A DNA stretch of 64,000 bases from Streptacidiphilus fuscans (GTDB taxonomy: Bacteria > Actinomycetota > Actinomycetes > Streptomycetales > Streptomycetaceae). The position numbers and the translations under genes are program-made. The stretch lies in the NCBI RefSeq assembly GCF_015690355.1, contig NZ_JADPRT010000007.1:218268-282267 (forward strand), in the 5' to 3' direction. Of this stretch, positions 45,356-53,641 are shown piece after piece (position 1 is the stretch's first letter; the number at the start of each line of letters is the position of its first letter). Under the pieces are notes generated by a model. The model was not told the origin of the DNA and made no database searches. It saw nothing but the letters and a program-made list of their open reading frames with translations.

Positions 45356-46277
45356 GGCCGTACTCCTCCTCAGCCTTCCAGAAGAAGACATATCCACCGA
45401 GACCGCCGACCACGGCCCAGGCAGCGGCCATCACCCAGACGTGGTGCGGCAGGCTGCTCGCCGGGACCGAGTCCATCAGGGCGTAGCGCATCAGTTCGTT
45501 GAAGATCAGCGCGGGGTTCAGGTCGATCGCCACGGCGGCCGGGTGCGGCAGGTGCGCGGTGACCGTGCTGACCGACCAGAAGATGCCCGACAGGTACATC
45601 CAGGTGCGGATGATGAACGGCATCAGCTGCGCCATGTCGCTGGTCTTGGCCCCGATACGGGCCATCCACATGGCCAGCCCCGCGTTGAAGCACGACTGCA
45701 GGAGCAGGATCGGGATCACCAGCAGCCAGTGCATGGTGATCGGCAGGCCGCTGACCAGGATGATCACGCCGAGCACGCCCATCGAGATCACCAGCTGCTG
45801 GAGCTGGTTGACCGTGAAGGCGATCGGCAGACAGGCGCGCGGGAACTGCAGCGCGCGGATCAGGCCCAGGTTGTCCGAGATGGCACGGGTGCCGTTCAGC
45901 ACCGCCTGCTGGGTGAAGTTGAAGACGAAGACACCCGTACACAGGTACGGGATGTAGTCGGGGATGCCGCGGCTCGTCCCCAGCAGCATGCCGAAGACCA
46001 GGAAGTAGACGCCCGCGTTCAGCAGCGGCGTCAGGACCTGCCAGACCTGGCCCAGCTTCGACGACGAGTACTGCACCACGAGCTTCGCGGTGGCGTAGGC
46101 GCCGATGAAGAACCGCCGGGCCCAGAGCTGCCGGGAGTACTCGAGGAGCGAGGGGCGCTTGCCGCTCAGCTTCAGGCCGTACTTCGCCGCCAGCTCTGCG
46201 GGGCTGAGCCCCGCATCCGGGCCGGCCACATCTGCCGCCCGTTGCTCATACACCGTGGACACGCTACTCCCAAGCAT
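45348..46277 (-). CDS. ABC-2 type glycan exporter permease
   Basis: 309 aa with six membrane helices in the Wzm/TagG arrangement: the amphipathic WARRFFIGAYATAKLVVQYSSSKLGQVWQVLTP connector, then FLVFGMLLG, VFVFNFTQQAVLNG, and later segments. The N-terminal ~55 residues are cytoplasmic. ATG 46277 chosen; GTG 46286 is alternative. Paired with the ATPase by an 8-nt overlap. The exported polymer is unknown; wall glycopolymers are likely. Confidence 0.9.
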   Translation of the reverse strand: MLGSSVSTVYEQRAADVAGPDAGLSPAELAAKYGLKLSGKRPSLLEYSRQLWARRFFIGAYATAKLVVQYSSSKLGQVWQVLTPLLNAGVYFLVFGMLLGTSRGIPDYIPYLCTGVFVFNFTQQAVLNGTRAISDNLGLIRALQFPRACLPIAFTVNQLQQLVISMGVLGVIILVSGLPITMHWLLVIPILLLQSCFNAGLAMWMARIGAKTSDMAQLMPFIIRTWMYLSGIFWSVSTVTAHLPHPAAVAIDLNPALIFNELMRYALMDSVPASSLPHHVWVMAAAWAVVGGLGGYVFFWKAEEEYGRG

Positions 46278-46306
46278 CCGTCCCACTGGACAGGACGAAA
46301 CGGTAT

Positions 46307-46326
46307 CGTCTCATCCTGAAGAGACG
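46307..46326. promoter_or_regulatory. CGTCTC/GAGACG inverted repeat between exporter and tetR
   Basis: 6-bp arms separated by ATCCTGAA, 30 nt upstream of the permease start. Possible operator of the neighbouring TetR or a promoter element. Confidence 0.35.
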
Positions 46327-46364
46327 CTAACGGGGACTGGCGACGGAACGCAACCGTAACGTCG

Positions 46365-46383
46365 CAACGCTGGCGTAGCGTTG
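46365..46383. promoter_or_regulatory. CAACGCT/AGCGTTG inverted repeat upstream of tetR
   Basis: 7-bp perfect arms around GGCGT, 77 nt before the tetR start at 46460. With the repeat at 46307 it gives two candidate operators in one divergent region. Confidence 0.4.
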
Positions 46384-46459
46384 GCTTCGGAACCTTCGGG
46401 AACCCTCGGGGACCTCCGGAACCGGAGTCGGACACTCACCAGTGCTGACAGGGGAGCAT

Positions 46460-47158
46460 ATGGGAACTCAGTCGACGCCTGCCGCTGTCGTGGATCCAGC
46501 GGATTCACAGGTGGCGTCCAGCTCGGCAGCCAACTCGGCGTCAAGCCCGGCCGCAGGTTCGGGGTCCGGCGAGACGAAGCGGCAGCCCACCGGGGCCGCG
46601 GTGCTGCGGGACGATGTGACCGAAGCCATTCGCGCCGCTGTCTTCGAGGAGCTGGCCACCACCGGATACGCCCGGCTGTCGATCGAGGCCGTGGCCCGGC
46701 GCGCCGGAGTGGGCAAGACGGCGGTCTACCGGCGCTGGCGCTCCAAGCTGCCGATGGTGATCGAGGTCGTCTCCGACCTGGTCACCACGGGCGTCGTGCT
46801 GCCGGACACCGGCTCGTTGGAGCTGGACCTGCGGCTGCTGATCCAGGTCGTCTACCGAGTGCTGCGCCACCCGCTGGCCGCGCAGATCGTCCCCGACCTG
46901 CTGGCGGAGGCCGCGCGCAACCCCGACATCGCCGGGACGCTGGCCCTGGCCCTGCGCGAGAGCCAGCGCGAGAGCAGCGCCGCGCTGGTCGAGCGGGCCG
47001 TCAGCCGCGGCGAGCTCCCGGCCGGAACCGACCCCGACCTGGCCCTGGACCTGATCGCGGGCCCGCTCTACTGGCACCTGCTGGTGACCAGGGAGCCGGT
47101 CACCCAGAAGTACCTGGAGCGACTGGCCCGCTCCATCGCCGCCGGGCTGCGCGCGTGA
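46460..47158 (+). CDS. TetR-family transcriptional regulator
   Basis: 232 aa. A ~50-residue Ala/Ser-rich N-terminal arm, then HTH DDVTEAIRAAVFEELATTGYARLSIEAVARRAGVGKTAVYRRWRSK. The C-terminal domain (GPLYWHLLVTREPVTQKYLERLARSI) is of the TetR_C type common in Streptomyces. GGGGAG precedes the ATG closely. Stop overlaps the GTG of the flavoprotein gene (GTGA), so they are coupled. Divergent from the ABC exporter, which it may or may not regulate. Confidence 0.9.
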   Translation: MGTQSTPAAVVDPADSQVASSSAANSASSPAAGSGSGETKRQPTGAAVLRDDVTEAIRAAVFEELATTGYARLSIEAVARRAGVGKTAVYRRWRSKLPMVIEVVSDLVTTGVVLPDTGSLELDLRLLIQVVYRVLRHPLAAQIVPDLLAEAARNPDIAGTLALALRESQRESSAALVERAVSRGELPAGTDPDLALDLIAGPLYWHLLVTREPVTQKYLERLARSIAAGLRA

Positions 47159-47886
47159 GCTCGGGGGCTGAGCGCTCGGGGGCTGAGCGCTTCGGGGCGG
47201 ACCCGCGGGAGGGGCTCGGTCCGGTGCGGCGGCTGCTCTTCGGCGTGCCGATGATGGCGGGCGAGCTGCCCGTGTTCGACCCGGACGACCCCGAGCAGGC
47301 GCCGGAGGAACCGTTCCCGCTGTTCCTCGCCTGGCTGACCCGCGCCGTCGAGGAGGGCGTCCGCGAACCCCATGCGATGACGCTTGCCACGGTCGACGCC
47401 GACGGCGTCCCCGATCTGCGGGTGGTCGCACTGCGCGACGCCGACGAGCGCGGCTGGACCTTCGCCACCGACGCGGGCAGCCCCAAGGCACGGCAACTGC
47501 TCGGGCAGCCGCACGCGGCACTCGGCTTCCACTGGCGCGAGCAGGCCCGCCAGATCCGCGTCCGCGGCGTGGTGGAGCGGGCGGACGCGGAGACGGCCGC
47601 GGCGGACTTCCTGAGCCGCCTGCCCGCCTCTCGTGCGGCGAGCCTGGTCGGCCACCAGAGCGAGGTGCTGCGCGAGCCCGCGGAGCTGCCGCGGGCCTTC
47701 GCGGAGGCGCTGGCCCGGGTGGAGACGGAGCCGGACGCGGTGGATCCGCAGCATGCGGTGTTCACGCTCCGCGCGAGCACGGTGGAGTTCTGGCAGGGCA
47801 CGCAGGGACGCGGCCACGTCCGCCTGCGCTACCGGGCCGAACGGCCCGGAACCCGCCCATGGACCCGCGAACGCCTCTGGCCCTGA
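47155..47886 (+). CDS. Pyridoxamine 5'-phosphate oxidase-like flavoprotein
   Basis: 243 aa split-barrel FMN protein. PHAMTLATVDADGVPDLRVVALRDAD and GFHWREQARQIRVRG match the PdxH core, and the end WQGTQGRGHVRLRYRAE...WTRERLWP mimics the PdxH C-terminus but lacks the usual RLHDR motif. It is therefore a PdxH-like oxidase whose substrate may differ from PMP/PNP. Starts at GTG 47155, overlapping the tetR stop, and is likely under its control. Confidence 0.85.
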   Translation: MSSGAERSGAERFGADPREGLGPVRRLLFGVPMMAGELPVFDPDDPEQAPEEPFPLFLAWLTRAVEEGVREPHAMTLATVDADGVPDLRVVALRDADERGWTFATDAGSPKARQLLGQPHAALGFHWREQARQIRVRGVVERADAETAAADFLSRLPASRAASLVGHQSEVLREPAELPRAFAEALARVETEPDAVDPQHAVFTLRASTVEFWQGTQGRGHVRLRYRAERPGTRPWTRERLWP

Positions 47887-47980
47887 CGGGCACCGGGCAC
47901 CGCGGTCACGGAGCGGGGCTGGGAGAACTCACGGGCATTCGTTACCAGTTCGTCATCTGCACATTCGCTGCCGCAGGTCG

Positions 47981-48192
47981 TTGCACTATCTAGGGGCGCG
48001 GCGCTCTGCCGATGTGCGGCTCCGCCGCGTGGGCGCGACCAGGTGGTCGTGTGCTGCCGCAGGTAGTTGCAACACCCAGGGGCGCGGGGAACTGCGCGAC
48101 AAGCCACCCACACAGGTAGAGCCTCGAACGCGCAGGGCCATCCGCATGCCAGTGGTTTCTCGCGCAGTTCCCCGCGCCCCTAGATAGTGCAA
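47981..48192. repeat. Dispersed GC-rich repeat, copy 2, with 21-bp terminal inverted repeats
   Basis: A 212-bp element whose ends, 47981-48001 (TTGCACTATCTAGGGGCGCGG less one base) and 48172-48192, are exact 21-bp inverted repeats. Inside, 48077-48106 is a 30-bp near-complement of 48152-48181, making a nested second hairpin. Blocks are shared with 29554-29710. It fills most of the 307-bp gap after the flavoprotein gene and touches the stop of the following leftward lipoprotein gene. No coding frame is supported. Confidence 0.85.
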
Positions 48193-48193
48193 G

Positions 48194-48670
48194 CTACTGC
48201 TTCGTCCAGCGGTCGCGGCCGTCGGAGCCGGCCTTGCAGACGAGCTTCGTGCTGCCGCTCGTCGCCGTCGCGTTGGAGGTCGCGCAGAACTGGCCCGCCT
48301 TTGCCGACGCGGAGGCGTTCACCGCGGAGGTCCAGCGGTCCTTGCCGGCGGAGTCCTTCTTGCAGGTCATCGCCTGACCGGACTTGGTCTCGCCGTTCTC
48401 GCCGTTCATGGCGCAGAACGCGCCCGCGGTCACGTTCTTCACCACCAACGACGAGGCCTTGGCCGAGGCCTTCGCGGAGACGCTCGCCTTCACGCTCGCT
48501 GCCGCGCCCGCCGCCGCGGACTGCGCGGCGGAGGCGAGGGAGGAGGCCTTGCCGCTGGCGGCGCTGCTGACCGCCGCCTTCGTGCTGCTGGAGCAGCCCG
48601 CCGTGCCGGCGAGGGTCGCCGCGGTCAGGCCGCACAGCAGGAGCATGGTCGGACGTCGGTGTGTGAGCAT
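48194..48670 (-). CDS. Lipoprotein with two Cys-containing repeats
   Basis: 158 aa from ATG 48670 (GAGAGGCG upstream). Signal peptide RRPTMLLLCGLTAATLAGTAGC with lipobox AGTAGC. An Ala/Ser/Lys-rich spacer (SVKASVSAKASAKAS) follows. Two ~38-residue repeats come next, each with two Cys and a DRW motif: CAMNGENGETKSGQAMTCKK...DRWTS and CATSNATATSGSTKLVCKA...DRWTK. Each pair may form a disulfide. Function unknown; extracellular. The stop abuts the dispersed repeat. Confidence 0.78.
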   Translation of the reverse strand: MLTHRRPTMLLLCGLTAATLAGTAGCSSSTKAAVSSAASGKASSLASAAQSAAAGAAASVKASVSAKASAKASSLVVKNVTAGAFCAMNGENGETKSGQAMTCKKDSAGKDRWTSAVNASASAKAGQFCATSNATATSGSTKLVCKAGSDGRDRWTKQ

Positions 48671-48834
48671 GACTGCGCCTCTCGTCGTGGTCCCTACCAC
48701 TCCGAACGTAGGAGCGCGCGCCACCCCGCGCCCCCTGCGCTAGCCCGATCCGGTGATCACCTCACGGCCCGTCAGGGCCGCTCAGGGCATCACGGCTCTT
48801 CACTTCTGCGGGCCTCCCGCCCACACTGGCGCGC

Positions 48835-49269
48835 ATGTTGACGCTTCAGGAGATCTCCGACCGCCTGGAGATCCAGGAACTGTTCGCGCGATACGCGCAT
48901 GCCGTGGACAGCCGCGACTGGGCGGCGCTCAAGGAGGTCTTCACCGAGGACGCCGTCGTGGACTACACCGCGATGGGCGGACCGCGCGGGACGGTGCCCG
49001 AGATCTGCGCATTCCTGGAGTCGGTGCTGCCGATGTTCCCGGCCACGCAGCACCTGGTGGCGAACATGCTGGTCGAGATCGACGGGGACAGCGCCACCGC
49101 GCGGACGATGTGTCACAACCCGATGCCGCTGCCCGACGAGGGCGGACTGCTGCAGTGCGGGCTCTGGTACGTCGACCGGCTGGTCCGCACCGCCGCGGGG
49201 TGGAGGCTGGCGGAGCGGGGCGAGGAGAAAGCGTACCAGGTCGTGCTGAAGCAGACCACGGCGGAGTAG
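48835..49269 (+). CDS. SnoaL-like / NTF2-fold protein
   Basis: 144 aa. LTLQEISDRLEIQELFARYAHAVDSRDWAALKEVFTEDAVVDY is the classic opening of the SnoaL-like cone fold, used by small isomerases, dehydratases and cyclases. Asp and His positions in the pocket (DYTAMGG, TQHLVANM) are retained. The ATG follows CACACT by seven bases and has no ribosome-binding site, suggesting a leaderless mRNA. Standalone; substrate unknown. Confidence 0.85.
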   Translation: MLTLQEISDRLEIQELFARYAHAVDSRDWAALKEVFTEDAVVDYTAMGGPRGTVPEICAFLESVLPMFPATQHLVANMLVEIDGDSATARTMCHNPMPLPDEGGLLQCGLWYVDRLVRTAAGWRLAERGEEKAYQVVLKQTTAE

Positions 49270-49314
49270 CGCGTCATGAGGACGCCGCTCCGCCGTGGCC
49301 CGGCAGAACCGGGG

Positions 49315-49599
49315 TTACCGCCCCCGGCTGCCGAAGAGCGAGCGGGAGAGCCGACGCAGCGGAGCCAGCAGGACCGTGCGCGAGAAACGGTTGGGGCGTG
49401 CCGCAACCGCGGGCTCGTTGACGGAGATGCCGCGCGGCGTCAGCTCCCTTATCAGGCCGACCGCCTCGGCGACGTCGACCTGCGGCAGCGCGGGCGCGCC
49501 GAGCACCGCGAGGTGCCGGTCGAGCCGGCGACTCGCCACACCTGTGCCGCACTGGACCGCGGGGATCCGCGGCCTGCGCAGCTGTTGCATCTGTTCCAT
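49315..49599 (-). CDS. Small hypothetical protein, possible precursor peptide-like
   Basis: 94 aa from ATG 49599 with AAGGGGTGG upstream. Opens MEQMQQLRRPRIPAVQCG and ends in a basic RLSRSLFGSRGR tail. No membrane helix or signal. The strong ribosome-binding site and clean start favour a real gene, but the family is not recognised. Confidence 0.55.
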   Translation of the reverse strand: MEQMQQLRRPRIPAVQCGTGVASRRLDRHLAVLGAPALPQVDVAEAVGLIRELTPRGISVNEPAVAARPNRFSRTVLLAPLRRLSRSLFGSRGR

Positions 49600-49711
49600 G
49601 TCCCACCCCTTGGAAGGCACCAGGGCCGTGTGCGAAGCCTATCCGCCCCGTGAGGTCGGTGTGCAACTGTCCGTCCAGTTGGAGAGAGTACCCCGCAACA
49701 CTGACACCTAC

Positions 49712-50644
49712 TCAAGCGGGGTTGTGCGCACCGGATCCCGGTCCACCGGCCGTCCCCAGCGGTGCGGTCGGGGCTGCGGTCGGTGACGCTCTCCGCCGCG
49801 CGCTCGTCGGCAGGGAGCGCGGCAGCACGACCGAGAGCCCCAGGCCGGAAAGGCCCAGGCCGAACAGGAGCATCAGCACCGCGACCACGCCCGATGCGCC
49901 GACCGAGTCCCAGCGGACCTGGTCCGCGTAGCGGAGCAGACCGGCCAGCCCGAGCAGCCCGGTGACCACCAGGGCGACCATGCCGTGGCGCACCCGCTGG
50001 AGTTCCCGGTCGCGGACGGTCAGCAGCATGGCGATGCCGAACGTCAGTGTGAACGCGGCGAGCACGCGGATGTCGAGCCGGCCCACCGTCCAGGGCCAGT
50101 TCCGGACCGCCCAGGCGGGCGACGTGAAGAGCAGGCCGCCGAGGCCCGTCAGGAACGCGCCGGAGGAGACGGTCGGCAGCGACACCCACCACGGCAGCGG
50201 CCCGGGCCGCTCCCCCGGAGCGCCGGACCGCTGCGCGTAGAGCGCCGCCGCACCGCTCAGCGGCGCGAGAAGGTGGACGCCGAGCCAGCCGTAGGCGGCG
50301 AGCACGGCCAGGAGCTGACCGCCCTTCAGGTGGAGCGTGCCGTGGTCCAGCAGGATCGCGACCAGCATCAGCAGCATGAACAGGGAGGAGCTGAGCACGG
50401 AGACCCGCGCCTGCGCCCACTGCCGGGCACGCGCGGCGCAGAGCCAGAGCATCGCGCAGCTGCCCGCATACCCGGCGCCGATCAGGGTGGCCGTGACCGG
50501 GGACATGGTCCAGGCGAAGAGCGCGTCGGTGTGCGAGGGGGCCAGCGTCAGCAGCAGCGCGGCGTAGGCCGCGCCCACGGTGCGTGGCACCACCAGGGTG
50601 CGGCGCACGACCGGGCTGAGCGGACTGCTGGTGTTCACCGTCAC
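49712..50644 (-). CDS. Multi-pass membrane protein, unknown function
   Basis: 310 aa with about eight hydrophobic segments (AAYAALLLTLAPSHT, VTATLIGAGYAGSCAMLWLCAAR, SSLFMLLMLVAILLDHG, LAAFTLTFGIAMLLTV and others). The C-terminal ~30 residues are Ala/Pro/Gly-rich and cytoplasmic. It starts at GTG 50644 behind GGGAGGGG. His residues near helix ends (LAPSHTDA, LLDHGTLHLKGGQ) are the only polar marks. Not assignable to a transporter family. Standalone. Confidence 0.8.
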   Translation of the reverse strand: MTVNTSSPLSPVVRRTLVVPRTVGAAYAALLLTLAPSHTDALFAWTMSPVTATLIGAGYAGSCAMLWLCAARARQWAQARVSVLSSSLFMLLMLVAILLDHGTLHLKGGQLLAVLAAYGWLGVHLLAPLSGAAALYAQRSGAPGERPGPLPWWVSLPTVSSGAFLTGLGGLLFTSPAWAVRNWPWTVGRLDIRVLAAFTLTFGIAMLLTVRDRELQRVRHGMVALVVTGLLGLAGLLRYADQVRWDSVGASGVVAVLMLLFGLGLSGLGLSVVLPRSLPTSARRRASPTAAPTAPLGTAGGPGSGAHNPA

Positions 50645-50743
50645 GGCCCCTCCCGGTGTTTCCCCGCGCGACCCCCTGGCGGAGGTGGCGTCAGCTTAGG
50701 CGCGTGGCTGTCCACTGTCAGCCCGCCGTACGACGGGTACCCC

Positions 50744-51955
50744 TCAGCCGTTGCCTGCTGCCTCGCGCATTGCGGCGATCTTGGGCGCGCGGCTCTTGGG
50801 CGAATCCAGGCTGAAGCCGCGGGCGTCGCCGAGCTGGTCGCGGACGAAGGCCTCGGTGCTGGTCAGCGCGTCGTCGAGGGCGGCGTCGAGCGGGACGAAG
50901 AGCTGGTGGACCAGCTCGGACCGCTCGGTGTCGTACTCCCAGAAGCCCACGATCCGGCCCCGGTCGACCACGATGTGGCACTGCGGGTCGGCGTCCGAGC
51001 CGAAGACCCGCCCGGCCTTGGCGCCCGGGACGGGCCGCTCGGTGTCCGCCGGGTCGATCAGGCGGGCGAGGTCGCGGTGGAGCAGGTGGATGCCGTCGAT
51101 CCCGGCCAGCAGCGCGTAGTGCGGTTTCTCGGGACGCCGGTAGGCCGCGAACTCCTCGGCCAGCCCCGGAGGGAGCAGCAGCTCCGCGCCCTCGGCCGCC
51201 GCCACGGGGGTCAGGCCCAGCGGCGCGATCGCGGCCTTGGCACGGGCGGCGGTGAAGCCGGAGAACCAGCGGAAGTGGGCGAGCGAGGCGGGCGCGGCCC
51301 AAGCGAAGTACCGCCGGGCGAGCTCGACGTCGGCGTCGGCCACGTCCACCGGCCCGGCCTGCCAGCGGACGTATCCGTAACGCTGCTGGTCCAGACGGCC
51401 GTTGACGGGGGACCGGCGGATCTCGCCGCTCGCCTGGAGCAGCCCGAGGGCGAGCGGGAGCGTGGTCGCGGTGCCGCGCTTCTTGCCCGCCTCGCCGAGG
51501 TTGCGGACCGCGTCGCCGACGGCGTCCTTGATCGCGGCGGGGTCGAGCGGGGCCTGGGCCGAGTCGAGTGCGGCCAGCACGGCGGCGCGCAGCGCGTCGA
51601 TCTCGGCGTCGGTCACGCCCAGATGCTTGCGGGCCGCGGCGAGCTCGCCCTCGGGCGCGCCCGCACCGAGGGTGAGGCCGAGGGCGAAGTCGGCGGCCGG
51701 GAGGACGTAGGTGCAGCCGCGCGCCGAGGGGAGCTCGTGGATCTCCAGCGCGGCGACGGCCGCGTCCACGGCCTCACGCGAGAGCCCGGCGCGGGCGAAG
51801 AGTCCGAGGTAGGGGGCCGCGCCGCCGACGGACCGGGCCCAGCCGGTGCGGGTCAGCACGGTGGCCGGGTCGGCCCCGGACAGCGAGCCGTCGAGGCCCT
51901 GGCGGTGTGCCCACCAGGCGCGCAGGCGGGCGGGGTCGAGCTCCGGTGCGGTCAT
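50744..51955 (-). CDS. Winged-helix DNA-binding protein, YcaQ/AlkZ-like
   Basis: 403 aa. The N-terminus LRAWWAHRQGLDGSL and the repeated winged-helix segments (REAVDAAVAALEIHELPSARGCTYVLP; DPAAIKDAVGDAVRNLGEAGKKRG) match the HTH_42 family that includes the crosslink-repair glycosylases AlkZ and YcaQ. The C-terminal domain reads HIVVDRGRIVGFWEYDTERSELVHQLF. DNA-glycosylase activity is possible but its catalytic motif is not clear here. Start ATG 51955; a long upstream frame is not conserved. Confidence 0.75.
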   Translation of the reverse strand: MTAPELDPARLRAWWAHRQGLDGSLSGADPATVLTRTGWARSVGGAAPYLGLFARAGLSREAVDAAVAALEIHELPSARGCTYVLPAADFALGLTLGAGAPEGELAAARKHLGVTDAEIDALRAAVLAALDSAQAPLDPAAIKDAVGDAVRNLGEAGKKRGTATTLPLALGLLQASGEIRRSPVNGRLDQQRYGYVRWQAGPVDVADADVELARRYFAWAAPASLAHFRWFSGFTAARAKAAIAPLGLTPVAAAEGAELLLPPGLAEEFAAYRRPEKPHYALLAGIDGIHLLHRDLARLIDPADTERPVPGAKAGRVFGSDADPQCHIVVDRGRIVGFWEYDTERSELVHQLFVPLDAALDDALTSTEAFVRDQLGDARGFSLDSPKSRAPKIAAMREAAGNG

Positions 51956-52151
51956 GGGTCCGAGTATCGGGGACGGCACTGACATCGCACGGCAGCGGAG
52001 GCAGAGACGGTAAGCACAGACGGCGGGAACAGGCGGCGTCGCGAACAAGAACATGAGGAATCCTCGCATTAGCCTTGCGTCCGCGCGGCCCGGGGAGCAT
52101 GATCGGCGGCCATCAGAGTGCTTCGCCGGCCCGCTCCCTTCGGAGGTGCCC

Positions 52152-53636
52152 TTGCGCGCCCGTCGCTCCGCCGCACTGATCGCCCTGGCGCTGGCCGCCG
52201 GGCTCACCGCACCCACAGCCGCCACCGCTGCCGTCGCCCGCCCGGCCGCCGTCGTCTCCGCAGCAACCACCACCGCGTCCGTCCCCTCCGGCGGGACGCC
52301 GGGGTTCACCGACGACCAGGGGCGGCTGCTCGGCCTGCGCGGTTTCAACGTCGACAAGTACGACGAGACCACCCCCGCCGACATCCGTGCCATCGCCGCG
52401 CACGGCTTCGACCTGATCCGTCTCGACATCACCTGGGCCCGGCTGGAACCGCAGCGCGGCGTCTACGACGAGGCGGAGTTCGCCAAGCTGCGGACCCTGA
52501 TGGACGCCGCCGACCGGTACGGGCTGCGCGTGGTCGTCGACTTCCACCAGGACGTCTTCGGCCCCAAGTACGACGGCGGCAGCCCGGACGGCGCGCCGCT
52601 CTGGGCCACCCGGGACGACGGGCTCCCGTTCGTCCCCGATCCGAGCGACTGGTTCGCCGGCTACTTCCAGCCCGCCGTCCAGCGCGCCTTCACCCATCTC
52701 TACGACGACGCGGACCTGCGGCGCGACCAGGCCGACTTCTACGCCCGTGTGGCCCGTGAGCTGCACGGTCACCGCTCGCTGCTTGGCTACGACCTGTTCA
52801 ACGAGCCGAGCGGCCCGATCGCGGGCGACCCGTCGAACCCGGCCGACCAGATCGCCGCCTCCGCCGCGCTGGAACAGGGACGGCTGGCCGCCATGTACCG
52901 GCGGCTGATCACGGCGGTGCGCAGCCAGGACTCCCGCTCCTGGATCTTCGTCGAGCCGACGGTGCTGGTCGGCGAGGGCGTCCCGACGCAGCTGCCCGGC
53001 TTCGCCGACCCCCGGCACGGCGCGCCCAGGATCGGCTACGCGCCGCACTTCTACGACACGAACGTGGAGAACGGCCAGGACTGGAACCCGGCGGACGGGT
53101 TCATCCAGAACTACCTCGCCGCCATCACCGCCTACCCGACGGCGCACCACATGCCCGTGCTGGTCGGCGAGTGGGGCCCGCCGGACGCGGACCGTCCCGG
53201 CAACACCGAGCTGGTCGCCCAACAGGTGGCCGCCATGCGGCAGTTCGCCGCCGGTTGGACCATGTGGTACTGGGGCGAGGGCAACGGCGGCTACACCCCG
53301 CTCGGCCCCGACGGCACCCCGCACCCCGGCGACGCGCCCGTCTTCGCCCCGTACGCACGGGCGTTGGCGGGCAGCCCGGTCAGCGACTCCTACGACGCGG
53401 CGACGGGGGTCTGGACGCTGCGGTACCGCGTCACCGGGGTGACCGCGCCCACGCGGCTCGTGCTGCCGCCCACCGTCTACCCGGGCGGCGCGGCGATCGC
53501 CGTCACCGGCGCGGGATCCGCGTGCACGCACGTCGACGTCCGGCAGCCGCGCGACGGCTGGTACGGGACGGCGGACGTCTCGGTCCCGTCGGCCCGGCCG
53601 GGGACCGTGCTGACGGTCACCGTCCGGCCCGCCTGA
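52152..53636 (+). CDS. Secreted GH5 endoglycoceramidase-like glycosidase
   Basis: 494 aa. Signal peptide LRARRSAALIALALAAGLTAPTAATAA. Catalytic (beta/alpha)8 domain with VVVDFHQDVFG, acid/base Glu in LFNEPSG and nucleophile Glu in PVLVGEWGPP, the pattern of endoglycosylceramidases. A C-terminal ~80-residue beta domain (LVLPPTVYPGGAAIAVTGAG) follows. TTG 52152 is preferred because GGAGG sits five bases before it; GTG 52146 is possible. Probable substrate: glycosylceramide or a similar glycolipid in soil organic matter. Confidence 0.88.
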   Translation: MRARRSAALIALALAAGLTAPTAATAAVARPAAVVSAATTTASVPSGGTPGFTDDQGRLLGLRGFNVDKYDETTPADIRAIAAHGFDLIRLDITWARLEPQRGVYDEAEFAKLRTLMDAADRYGLRVVVDFHQDVFGPKYDGGSPDGAPLWATRDDGLPFVPDPSDWFAGYFQPAVQRAFTHLYDDADLRRDQADFYARVARELHGHRSLLGYDLFNEPSGPIAGDPSNPADQIAASAALEQGRLAAMYRRLITAVRSQDSRSWIFVEPTVLVGEGVPTQLPGFADPRHGAPRIGYAPHFYDTNVENGQDWNPADGFIQNYLAAITAYPTAHHMPVLVGEWGPPDADRPGNTELVAQQVAAMRQFAAGWTMWYWGEGNGGYTPLGPDGTPHPGDAPVFAPYARALAGSPVSDSYDAATGVWTLRYRVTGVTAPTRLVLPPTVYPGGAAIAVTGAGSACTHVDVRQPRDGWYGTADVSVPSARPGTVLTVTVRPA

Positions 53637-53641
53637 GCAGG

